Below the pieces are notes generated by a model that did not search any database, was not told the origin of the DNA, and saw nothing but the letters and a program-made list of their open reading frames with translations. DNA of 64,000 bases, taken from positions 62,001-126,000 of the forward strand of contig JAIBAN010000008.1 in the NCBI GenBank assembly GCA_019695185.1, written 5' to 3'. Origin of the DNA: Blastocatellia bacterium (GTDB lineage Bacteria > Acidobacteriota > Blastocatellia > Chloracidobacteriales > Chloracidobacteriaceae). The number at the start of each line of letters is the position of its first letter. Positions within the stretch are counted from its first letter, which is position 1. Both the position numbers and the translations under genes were made by a program. Positions 9,841 through 16,886 of this stretch are shown in pieces.

Positions 9841-11440
9841 TCTTCACCCGAAACACCGCATCGCTGTCATCCTGCCCCTGGTTTCCGGCTTTATCAGTTG
9901 CGATGACTCTGATTTTACCGGCTTTGGTTTTGGGCTGGTTGGCAGGCACAACAAATACAAATTCTTTGGTGTCGGCTAACAACCCCGTGGCGACCAAAGT
10001 GGTAAACGTTGCACCGCCATCCGCTGAAAGCCGGATTTCCTGACTTCCCAACGCCGTTTCATCAGTTGATTGCCAGACAATTCGAAAGCTTCCACCGGCT
10101 TTGAGGGTTTCCCCGCCATTCGGAGCCAAAACCCGCACGACCGGGGCAGTGGTATCCGTGGCAGGCGACTGAATTGAAAAATCCTGGTCGGAACTGTCAA
10201 ACCCGGTGAGGCCGCTGGCGTCCTGGACTGTGACCTTAACCCTGGCCCGCGTCGTCACCAGCCCGGTTGGCAGAATGGCCTGAAAGTCGGTTACCGCTCC
10301 TGCCAATCCACTCGCCAGCGGCAGGGAAAAACTGTTTCCCCCATCGGTCGAAAGGTCCAATTGCTGGCTGGCAATCCCGACATCATCACGAGCCGCCCAC
10401 TTGATGGACAAAGGTGCCGTGTTGACCAGTTTCTCCCCCCCATTTGGTGAAATGAGGGTTGCCTGGGGAGCGGCGTTGGTATCGGTTGGCGGCGTTATGA
10501 CAAACCGCACCACCTTTTCATTTCCTGGGGCACGAAAATCCCCCAGGGTGGCATACATTAAAATGCGTCCGTCAGCGGTTTGCACTAAAGTCGGGTCAAA
10601 AAACCCCAGATTGGTGCTGCCGAAAAGTGACCCTTCAAGCGGGGTCAGATTGACCGGGGTAAAATCCCTGCCGTCCTGACTGGTGAACAAATAAAGCCGG
10701 GTGGCGCGCATGGTAACTGCCAGAAACCCGCCTTGCGCCAATTTGAGAATCGTCGGGTCAACATTATTGGTTTCGGCTGTGAGGGGAATCCCTTTGTCTT
10801 TGAAGGGGTTGTCATATTCAAACTGAAACGTTGCCCCCTGGTCGGTCGAAACGGCCAGATTGGCATTGTGGGCCCCTCCCAATGCCACATACACCATTCC
10901 CAGATTGCCATCGGTTCGCTGAAACACATCCGGGACTCCAATAAAACTTTTGTCTGCCGGGCCACCTTGGAAAACACTCTCTTTCGGGCTTCTGACAAAT
11001 TTTCCCTGGCCGGTGTCCCGCATACGGAACACCACTCCCGAATTGGTACCGGGCTTTCCCAATCCCAAAACATATATTTCGTTGGTACCGTCTTTGGCTT
11101 CCCGAGGGACCATTTCAGTCGGAACAAAGTTCGTGCCTTCAAATTCCGCACCTAATCCGGTGAATGTCTCTCCCTGAGTCTGATTGGTTCCATCCGCCGA
11201 GCGGAAAAGGCGCGGCCCCTGGTTGGTTCCAACAATCAGCCAGACCTGATTATCAACCCAGCCTGCATTGGGGGTCTGGCCAGATACGGCAAAATTCGTA
11301 TCCGGCGTGACCTTCCAGCCTGCCGCAGTCTGAAATTGCGCTTTGGCCTGTACCGGAGGCACAGTCGTTGAATGAGCAGCGAAAAACACAAACCAGGAAA
11401 GCACCAGCAGCAGCCCGCCACACAAACTTGCTCGTACCAT
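9830..11440 (-). CDS. Secreted BNR/sialidase-like protein with two Ig-like PNGGE repeats
   Basis: A 536-residue secreted protein. The signal peptide occupies about residues 1-32 (GGLLLVLSWFVFFAAHS). Residues of about 50-320 resemble the sialidase/BNR-repeat superfamily (GAHNANLAVSTDQGATFQFE, DPTLVQTADGRILMYATLGD), but I see no full set of sialidase catalytic residues, so it may only bind. Two copies of a roughly 95-residue beta module follow (ATLISPNGGEKL and RVLAPNGGETL starts), a module common in secreted proteins of this phylum. A 16-bp palindrome lies about 100 bp upstream. It is convergent with the coiled-coil gene. Confidence 0.8.
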   Translation of the reverse strand: MVRASLCGGLLLVLSWFVFFAAHSTTVPPVQAKAQFQTAAGWKVTPDTNFAVSGQTPNAGWVDNQVWLIVGTNQGPRLFRSADGTNQTQGETFTGLGAEFEGTNFVPTEMVPREAKDGTNEIYVLGLGKPGTNSGVVFRMRDTGQGKFVRSPKESVFQGGPADKSFIGVPDVFQRTDGNLGMVYVALGGAHNANLAVSTDQGATFQFEYDNPFKDKGIPLTAETNNVDPTILKLAQGGFLAVTMRATRLYLFTSQDGRDFTPVNLTPLEGSLFGSTNLGFFDPTLVQTADGRILMYATLGDFRAPGNEKVVRFVITPPTDTNAAPQATLISPNGGEKLVNTAPLSIKWAARDDVGIASQQLDLSTDGGNSFSLPLASGLAGAVTDFQAILPTGLVTTRARVKVTVQDASGLTGFDSSDQDFSIQSPATDTTAPVVRVLAPNGGETLKAGGSFRIVWQSTDETALGSQEIRLSADGGATFTTLVATGLLADTKEFVFVVPANQPKTKAGKIRVIATDKAGNQGQDDSDAVFRVKKSK

Positions 11441-11540
11441 AAGGGACCTCGTTCCACCTTGGTTGGGAATAAAAAAGGACTTGTGCGAGGTACAACGAAG
11501 ATCAGCCGGGATTTTGGTCAGTTTGGGGTGACGACCAACA

Positions 11541-11556
11541 TGTAAACGCGTTTACA
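11541..11556. promoter_or_regulatory. Perfect 16-bp palindrome, LacI-family-like operator
   Basis: TGTAAACGCGTTTACA is fully self-complementary with a central CG, the format bound by LacI/GalR-family repressors. It lies about 100 bp upstream of the BNR-protein start at 11440 and just beyond the stop of the convergently transcribed exporter gene at 11630, so the BNR gene is the likely target. No LacI-family gene is in the window, so the assignment is inference. Confidence 0.5.
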
Positions 11557-11629
11557 CTGCTGTAAGCCTATGTTTTGATTGGATTTGATTGCAATTAGGC
11601 GAAAAGTACCCCTCTGGCTGCAACAAGAG

Positions 11630-12550
11630 TCAGGTCACCAGGGAAAGGACACTCCACAAGGTAATTACAGAAATGGCAATCCACAAAATCACCCCGTGCA
11701 GCAGGGGACGCAAGCCAACTTCGGCCACCATTTTGCGGCTGAATCCAACTCCGATAAGATAGAGTGTAACGGTCAGCCCAACCCGCGAAATGTGGACAAT
11801 CTGCGGAGATATACCCGCAATCAGAGGGACATACGACCGCACCACCGTTGCCAGGAAAAAAAAGCCGATAAAATAGGGAATCGGGGTTTTTGTGCCGGAT
11901 TGCTTGAAAAGCCAGGCGGTCACCAGCACCAAAGGGCCAATCCACAAGGCCCGCGCCAATTTCACAGTGGTGGCAATGGTCGCCGCCTCCGCTCCGTAGC
12001 GAACCGCCGCCCCAACCACCGAACTGGTGTCATGAATGGCTATGGCTGCCCAGATGCCAAACTGGTTTTGGGTGAGATGCAGTTTATGTCCAATGAAGGG
12101 AAAGAGAAACAGGGCGATTGAATTCAAAATAAAAACCGTGCCGAGCGAAACCGACATTTCTTTGTCATCGGCATGAAGGACAGGCCCAACGGCGGCAATC
12201 GCGCTTCCACCGCAGATAGCCGTCCCCGAAGCAATCAGGTGGGAGGTCCGGGTGCTGAGTTTCAGCCATTTTCCGGCCAGGAACCCCAAAACCAGGGTTC
12301 CCACAATGGTGGCCACGGTAAAGAGAAACCCATCCTGCCCCGCCTGTACCACCTGATGCAGGTTGATGCCGAATCCCAGGCCAACCACACAGACTTGCAG
12401 CAGCAACTTGGTGAATTTCTTGGTTTGGGCAGGGTAGGGGTTGCCGCAAGAAAGCCCCAAGGCCAGCCCCAATCCCAAGGCAATCGGAGTGGACACAAAG
12501 GGCAGCAGGCAGGCCGCAAGGCCAATGAAGAAAAGAATGCGGGTGGGCAT
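11630..12550 (-). CDS. YeiH-family putative sulfate/anion exporter
   Basis: A 306-residue integral membrane protein of the YeiH/UPF0324 family with about ten hydrophobic helices. Family-typical segments are GTAICGGSAIAAVGPVL and WAAIAIHDTSSVVGAA. Homologues are described as putative sulfate exporters, which fits its position downstream of a persulfide dioxygenase/rhodanese protein and a peroxiredoxin: all three are on the minus strand, probably as one operon. I chose the ATG at 12550 because the in-frame codons upstream translate only a heptamer repeat (NSQFSILNSQFSI), which is unlikely to be real protein. About 100 bp separate it from the peroxiredoxin stop. Confidence 0.87.
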   Translation of the reverse strand: MPTRILFFIGLAACLLPFVSTPIALGLGLALGLSCGNPYPAQTKKFTKLLLQVCVVGLGFGINLHQVVQAGQDGFLFTVATIVGTLVLGFLAGKWLKLSTRTSHLIASGTAICGGSAIAAVGPVLHADDKEMSVSLGTVFILNSIALFLFPFIGHKLHLTQNQFGIWAAIAIHDTSSVVGAAVRYGAEAATIATTVKLARALWIGPLVLVTAWLFKQSGTKTPIPYFIGFFFLATVVRSYVPLIAGISPQIVHISRVGLTVTLYLIGVGFSRKMVAEVGLRPLLHGVILWIAISVITLWSVLSLVT

Positions 12551-12553
12551 GAA

Positions 12554-12690
12554 TTCAGGGTTCAGGGGCTGGGGTTCAGGGTTATAAATTGAGAATTGAG
12601 AATTGAGAATTGAGAATTGAGAATTGAAAGCCGGTTCCAGTTTCACACTCTCTCGCTATTCAACAACCCTGAACCCTGAACCCTGAACCC
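12554..12690. repeat. Nested heptamer arrays with inverted arms
   Basis: Outer arms are heptamers of TTCAGGG (12554-12567 and 12575-12581) on the left and of AACCCTG (12665-12690), its reverse complement in rotation, on the right. Between them lie six tandem copies of AATTGAG (12587-12628, the last AATTGAA). The arms could pair in RNA to give a stem with the A/T-rich array in its loop. The block fills nearly all of the spacer between the peroxiredoxin and exporter genes. Confidence 0.9.
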
Positions 12691-12696
12691 GGATTC

Positions 12697-13341
12697 TTAC
12701 AGTTTCCGTTTGGCGAAATACCAGTCTTTCACATCGTATTCGGATTGCATCCGTTTTTCCGCGTCAGCCTGGGTTTGTGGCGGCGGCACAATCACTTCCT
12801 GTCCCGGCGTCCAGTTGGCCGGAGTGGCACAGGCATTGGCATCAGCGGTCTGGAGCGCATCCACAATGCGGACAATTTCATCCATGTTCCGCCCACAGGA
12901 CATCGGATAATAGACCACCGCGCGGACTTTTCCTTTGTCATCAATCACAAACACCGCGCGAACCGTGGCCGTTTCGCTGGCATTTGGGTGAAGCAGGCCG
13001 AACTTCATGGCCACTTTCATATCCAGGTCGGCAATCACCGGAAACTTCACTTTGACATCAAAGTTTGACTCGATATTGCGCACCCAGGCCAGGTGGGCAA
13101 ACACGCTGTCAATTGAAAGCCCAATCAACTGAACGTTGCGTTTTTCAAAATCATCCGACCGACGGGCGAATTCAATGAATTCAGTGGTGCAAACCGGGGT
13201 GAAATCCGCCGGATGGGAAAACAACACCACCCATTTGCCGCGATAATCGGAAAGTTTCACCATTCCGTGCGTTGTTTTCGCTTCAAATTCAGGGGCGTCG
13301 TCATTAATGCGGGGCATTGGTTGTACATCAACTGTACTCAT
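12697..13341 (-). CDS. Peroxiredoxin, 1-Cys Prx6 type
   Basis: A thiol-dependent peroxidase of 214 residues reducing peroxides in the cytoplasm. The peroxidatic cysteine is Cys51 in DFTPVCTTEF. The C-terminal extension (WTPGQEVIVPPPQT through DVKDWYF) is the dimerisation extension typical of the Prx6/archaeal group, and no clear resolving Cys-Pro motif is seen. The ATG at 13341 is supported by AGGAG about 12 bases upstream; a longer in-frame extension would translate the upstream heptamer repeat and is rejected. It is the middle gene of the sulfur operon and could remove peroxide or persulfide by-products there. Confidence 0.93.
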   Translation of the reverse strand: MSTVDVQPMPRINDDAPEFEAKTTHGMVKLSDYRGKWVVLFSHPADFTPVCTTEFIEFARRSDDFEKRNVQLIGLSIDSVFAHLAWVRNIESNFDVKVKFPVIADLDMKVAMKFGLLHPNASETATVRAVFVIDDKGKVRAVVYYPMSCGRNMDEIVRIVDALQTADANACATPANWTPGQEVIVPPPQTQADAEKRMQSEYDVKDWYFAKRKL

Positions 13342-13371
13342 ACAATTGGAGGTTCTCCTTTGGGAATTGGA

Positions 13372-13496
13372 AATTGAGAATTGAGAATTGAGAATGTCAG
13401 AATTGATGTGAGTGAGGGGAACCGAGTCTGAGAGGTTGTTGGTACCGAAAAACAAGGTTTCCCAATTCTCAATTCTCAATTCTCAATTCTCAATTC
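13372..13496. repeat. Inverted pair of heptamer arrays in an operon spacer
   Basis: Three copies of AATTGAG (13372-13392) face four copies of AATTCTC plus a partial (13464-13496), which is the same word inverted. Roughly 70 bp of non-repeated sequence separates them, so a transcript could form a stem of about 21 bp. The block fills the spacer between the MBL/rhodanese gene stop (13499) and the peroxiredoxin start (13341). Confidence 0.9.
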
Positions 13497-13498
13497 GA

Positions 13499-14878
13499 TT
13501 ACTCGACCGGCAGTTCTGCTTTGACCCAGGCAGCAGTACCGCCAATCACATTGGAAAGCTTTTGAAATCCCTGGCGTTCAAGAAAACCGGCGGCTATCGA
13601 AGACCGGTACCCACCGGCACAAATAACCGCCGTTGGCAAACTGGGGTTAAACTCAGAAGCCGTTTTTTCAATTTGGGCCAGGGTGGCAAACTGGGCTCCC
13701 GGAACATGGCCGCTGTTGTATTCCATCAATCGCCGGACATCGAGGATTTGCAAAGGGTCCGACTGATTGCGGCGACGGTCCAGTTCCTGGACTGAAATTT
13801 GCTCCAGACCTGTTACGGGTAGATTTTCCGCCTGCCAGGCAGCCAAACCGCCTTCGAGGTAGCCAACCACTCGTTCCATGCCAACCCGTGCCAACCGCGT
13901 CACGGCTTCCTGGATTTGTTCTTCAGTATCGGCAATCAGGACAAAACCGGTTTCCAGCGGAAACAGCGTGCCGGCCCAGGAGGCAAATTGACCACCGAGT
14001 CCGACGTTGATGGAGCCGGGTATATGACCTGCTCCATAGCTTTCCGCTGAACGCACGTCCAACAGCAGCACCTTGCCTTCAGGCTGCATTTCAGCCACTT
14101 GTTGGGCGGTTAGTTTGGGCGGAGTCAACAGTGCCGCCAAACTGCCTGCGCCGGTCCGGTTGATTTCCGCATCACGGGGAAAATATTGCGGCAGGTCCGG
14201 CAATTCTGCCGTCAGGAGTCGGACAAACTCCTCTCTGGGCATGGGTTTCAGTGCATAGTTGAAGCGGCGTTGCTCACCCAAAGTCGAACAGGTTTCTTTG
14301 GAAAGATTTTTGCCACAGAGCGAGCCAGCTCCGTGTGCCGGATAAATTTCCACTTCATCGGCCAACGGCAGGATTTTTTCATGCAGACTGTCATACAGCA
14401 TGCCCGCCATTTCCTGGGCGGAAAACCCTTTGGAACTGACCAAATCAGGTCGTCCGACATCACCAATAAACAAGGTATCACCCGTCAGCAACTTGGGGGC
14501 GGTTTCGGTTCCAAGTTCGGTGACCAGCAGGCAAATTCCTTCCGGGGTATGGCCGGGGGTTTCAAGAACCGAAACCGTAACCGCTCCCACGTGAAAAGTG
14601 TCCCCGGTCCGGGCTGCCACATGAGGAAATTCCACGTCAGCCCGTGAACCGTAGACAATTTGGGCTCCGGTTCGTTCCGCCAGTTCACAATGGCCGCTGA
14701 CAAAATCAGCGTGAATGTGGGTTTCGAAAATAAACTTGAGGGTGGCGTGCTGGGCCGCAATTTCAGCCAGATATTGTTCGACATCGCGTTGCGGGTCAAC
14801 AATCAGGGCTTCACCGTCAGAGCACATGACATACGAAGCATGGGCAAGGCAATTAAGATAAAACTGTTTGAAAAACAT
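13499..14878 (-). CDS. Persulfide-dioxygenase-like MBL hydrolase fused to two rhodanese domains
   Basis: A 459-residue protein. Residues about 1-240 form a metallo-beta-lactamase fold of the ETHE1/persulfide dioxygenase-like group, with the metal motif THIHADFVSGH (His54, His56, Asp58). Two rhodanese domains follow, at about 255-350 and 360-458. The first lacks a cysteine in its active loop (FVLIADTEEQ); the second keeps it (AVICAGGYRSS) and is probably the only active sulfurtransferase site. The likely role is oxidation of glutathione or CoA persulfide and sulfur transfer. It heads the operon with the peroxiredoxin and the YeiH-type exporter, consistent with sulfide detoxification and sulfur-oxyanion export. 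Confidence 0.9.
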   Translation of the reverse strand: MFFKQFYLNCLAHASYVMCSDGEALIVDPQRDVEQYLAEIAAQHATLKFIFETHIHADFVSGHCELAERTGAQIVYGSRADVEFPHVAARTGDTFHVGAVTVSVLETPGHTPEGICLLVTELGTETAPKLLTGDTLFIGDVGRPDLVSSKGFSAQEMAGMLYDSLHEKILPLADEVEIYPAHGAGSLCGKNLSKETCSTLGEQRRFNYALKPMPREEFVRLLTAELPDLPQYFPRDAEINRTGAGSLAALLTPPKLTAQQVAEMQPEGKVLLLDVRSAESYGAGHIPGSINVGLGGQFASWAGTLFPLETGFVLIADTEEQIQEAVTRLARVGMERVVGYLEGGLAAWQAENLPVTGLEQISVQELDRRRNQSDPLQILDVRRLMEYNSGHVPGAQFATLAQIEKTASEFNPSLPTAVICAGGYRSSIAAGFLERQGFQKLSNVIGGTAAWVKAELPVE

Positions 14879-15374
14879 AAGCGATTAACCGGATGTTGGC
14901 AGCGTTGAGGGTTTATGGCAGCGGCACAATATCCAAAAAAGCGGGAGTCGTCCAGGTGGACTGGGAAATGAACTTTGAATCCATAAGATACGTTATCAGA
15001 CTTAAAAAATCATCTTTCATTCGTAATTCTCCAAGATTTTGAATTCTCTCCATAATTTCGGAAGCGCAGGTCCGGTTGAAACCCCATAAACAGTTGATTT
15101 TTCAAGGTATGGCTTTTGGTATGCCAATTGTTAAAGAGTTTTCGCTTCAGCAGGCTGGTGAGCCAGAAGGAACAGCCTTGTGAGACCGGGCTTGACCTGC
15201 TGAAGCGGGAACTCCCGTCAGATTCCCTTCCTTTGCCCCGGCTCTCCCTTTCGAAAACTGGATGGTTGCGAAAGTACGGTAACTGTTGCACACTCGCCCG
15301 GAAAGAATCCTGCGCGGAACTCCCATTCCTTCTCATTGTTTCGTCGCTCCACCTCTTGAAAGGGCCGAACCATC
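14879..15374. other. 496-bp divergent intergenic region
   Basis: This region lies between the divergent MBL/rhodanese and AIM24-like genes and must hold promoters for both. I see no convincing gene. Short frames on both strands lack recognisable content. The only clear structure is the inverted repeat at 15143-15207. Confidence 0.6.
15143..15207 (+). ncRNA. Candidate structured leader RNA with a three-way junction
   Basis: A perfect 12-bp closing stem (CGCTTCAGCAGG with CCTGCTGAAGCG) encloses two smaller hairpins, CTGG-TGAG-CCAG and AGCC...GGCT, both with GTGAG in the loop. It lies 168 bp upstream of the AIM24-like start, on the same strand if it acts as a leader. It matches no riboswitch class I recognise. 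Evidence is base pairing only. Confidence 0.35.
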
Positions 15375-16547
15375 ATGGCGATTTGTTCGAAATGTAATGC
15401 CACCGTCCCTGACGGATATAAATTCTGCGTTCAATGCGGCAATCCGGTCACCGGTCAGGTGCCCCAACAACCAATGCCTCAACCGCCGCAATTGCCCCAA
15501 GCACCGCCATATCCGCCCCCTCCCGGCGGGGGTTACCCACCGCAGCCACCGCCCCAATTTCAGGGTGGTCCGCCGCCCGGTGGGGGTTATCCGCCTCCGC
15601 CTCCGCCGCAATTCCAGGGCGGGCCGCCGCCCGGTGGGGGCTACCCGCCACCGCCACCACCGCAATTCCAGGGCGGGCCGCCGCCCGGTGGGGGCTACCC
15701 GTCACCGCCACCACCGCAATTCCAGGGCGGGCCGCCGCCCGGTGGGGGCTACCCGCCACCGCCACCGCCGCAATTCCAGGGTGGTCCACCACCTCAACAA
15801 CAGTTTGGCGGCAGTGGGTTTGGGAGCGGCCCCAATTCCATCAGGTGTTCCATTGAACCACCAGGTTCGTTTTCCTTGGCAATTATCCAACTGGCTCCGG
15901 AACAATCCATCAAAGCCGAAGCCGGGGCCATGGTTTCCATGTCGCCCAATGTGGAAATGCTTTCCCAGGCTCAGGGCGGGTTGATGGGTGTGTTGAAACG
16001 TGCGGTGGTCGGTGAATCAGCCATTGTCAACACCTTCACCGCACGTGGTGGCCCAGGCGAAATCACCCTGGCACCGTCCTCCCCTGGTGATGTCATTCCG
16101 CTCGAACTGAATAACCAGACCTTTTTTGTCCAATCCGGGTCGTTTCTGGCCTCTTCGCCAACCATTGAGTTGGATTTGAAATTTGGCGGGGCCAAATCCT
16201 TTTTCTCTGGTGAAGGTTTGTTTTTGATTAAGCTGTTTGGCAGCGGAACCCTGCTGCTGACCAGTTTTGGTGCCATTCGGCGGAAAAAGCTGGCTCCCGG
16301 AGAGCGTTATGTCGTGGATACCGGTCACATTGTGGCATTTGAATCCACCATCCAATACACCGTGCGCAAGGCTTCGCAACAGGGCTTTTTCCGCAACATG
16401 GTGAGCGGCGAAGGCTTTGTCTGTGAATATGTCGGGCCGGGCGAAATCTTTCTGCAAACCCGGAATCTGGCAGCTTTTGCCGGTATTTTGCGCCCCTTCT
16501 TCCCGTCCCAGGGCAGCGGTGGCGGCGGATTCAAGGTTGAATTTTAA
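15375..16547 (+). CDS. Zinc-ribbon, proline/glycine-repeat, AIM24-domain protein
   Basis: A 390-residue protein of three parts. Residues 1-25 are a zinc ribbon (CSKCNATVPDGYKFCVQCG, two CxxC pairs). Residues about 30-145 are a Pro/Gly-rich linker containing an 18-residue repeat starting QFQGGPPPGGGY, present four times plus a partial copy. Residues about 155-385 are an AIM24/TIGR00266-type domain of beta structure (FSLAIIQLAPEQSIKAEAGA). The function of this family in bacteria is unclear; the low-complexity linker suggests a surface or scaffold role. No signal peptide is present. A terminator follows. The gene's 3' end has a decayed duplicate at 27092-27178. Confidence 0.88.
   Translation: MAICSKCNATVPDGYKFCVQCGNPVTGQVPQQPMPQPPQLPQAPPYPPPPGGGYPPQPPPQFQGGPPPGGGYPPPPPPQFQGGPPPGGGYPPPPPPQFQGGPPPGGGYPSPPPPQFQGGPPPGGGYPPPPPPQFQGGPPPQQQFGGSGFGSGPNSIRCSIEPPGSFSLAIIQLAPEQSIKAEAGAMVSMSPNVEMLSQAQGGLMGVLKRAVVGESAIVNTFTARGGPGEITLAPSSPGDVIPLELNNQTFFVQSGSFLASSPTIELDLKFGGAKSFFSGEGLFLIKLFGSGTLLLTSFGAIRRKKLAPGERYVVDTGHIVAFESTIQYTVRKASQQGFFRNMVSGEGFVCEYVGPGEIFLQTRNLAAFAGILRPFFPSQGSGGGGFKVEF
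15555..15770 (+). repeat. Four in-frame 54-bp tandem coding repeats
   Basis: Four 54-bp units encoding an 18-residue block (QFQGGPPPGGGY plus six mostly Pro residues) run 15555-15770, with a partial fifth to about 15794. Units 2-4 are nearly identical at the nucleotide level, so copy number is likely to vary between strains. Confidence 0.9.
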
Positions 16548-16564
16548 CTTCTTCCCAAGGAAAC

Positions 16565-16614
16565 CCGAGGGTGTGTGGCCAGACCACTGGAACCCGCCCT
16601 CGGTTCCTCTTTTT
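16565..16614 (+). terminator. Intrinsic terminator of the AIM24-like gene
   Basis: CCGAGGG (16565-16571) pairs with CCCTCGG (16597-16603), with an inner GTGG/CCAC hairpin, followed by TTCCTCTTTTT. A diverged copy of this terminator follows the decayed gene tail at 27092-27178. Confidence 0.8.
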
Positions 16615-16682
16615 CAGCCGGTTTCCTGCTTGTGAAACTTCCTCCCACATTGGAATCACATTGTTTTCTTAACGGAACAGAA

Positions 16683-16878
16683 TTGGGAAATTTGGAGTGC
16701 GGGGACTTGTCACCGCTTTGTTTTTCGGCGACTTGTCGCCGAATTCGGCTTCTGATGTTTCCAGACTGATAGTTGCAATTTGTGGCCCAACTCGGTGTTT
16801 CCTGTTTTTGGTCAGGAGGTGGCGACAAGTCGCCACCAATGAAAGCGGTGACAAGTCCCCGCACTCCAAATTTCCCAA
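16683..16878. repeat. MITE-like element, full copy
   Basis: A 196-bp element with perfect 37-bp terminal inverted repeats (left 16683-16719 starting TTGGGAAATTTGGAGTGCGG, right 16842-16878). Two inner near-palindromes of GGCGACTTGTCGCC type sit inside each end. It encodes nothing and lies between the convergent AIM24-like and kinase genes. Shortened relatives occur at 42567-42679 and 46028-46080, so this is a mobile or amplified family. No transposase for it is in the window. Confidence 0.88.
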
Positions 16879-16886
16879 CCTCATGC

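Noticed and set aside
12551-12646. Longer start for the YeiH-type gene
   Set aside because: The extra residues translate the heptamer array and lack family similarity; the ATG at 12550 begins the hydrophobic family start.
14879-15374. Small genes in the divergent spacer
   Set aside because: Frames on both strands (for example the minus-strand one at 15010-15336) show no family pattern, no ribosome-binding site and overlap the inverted repeat.
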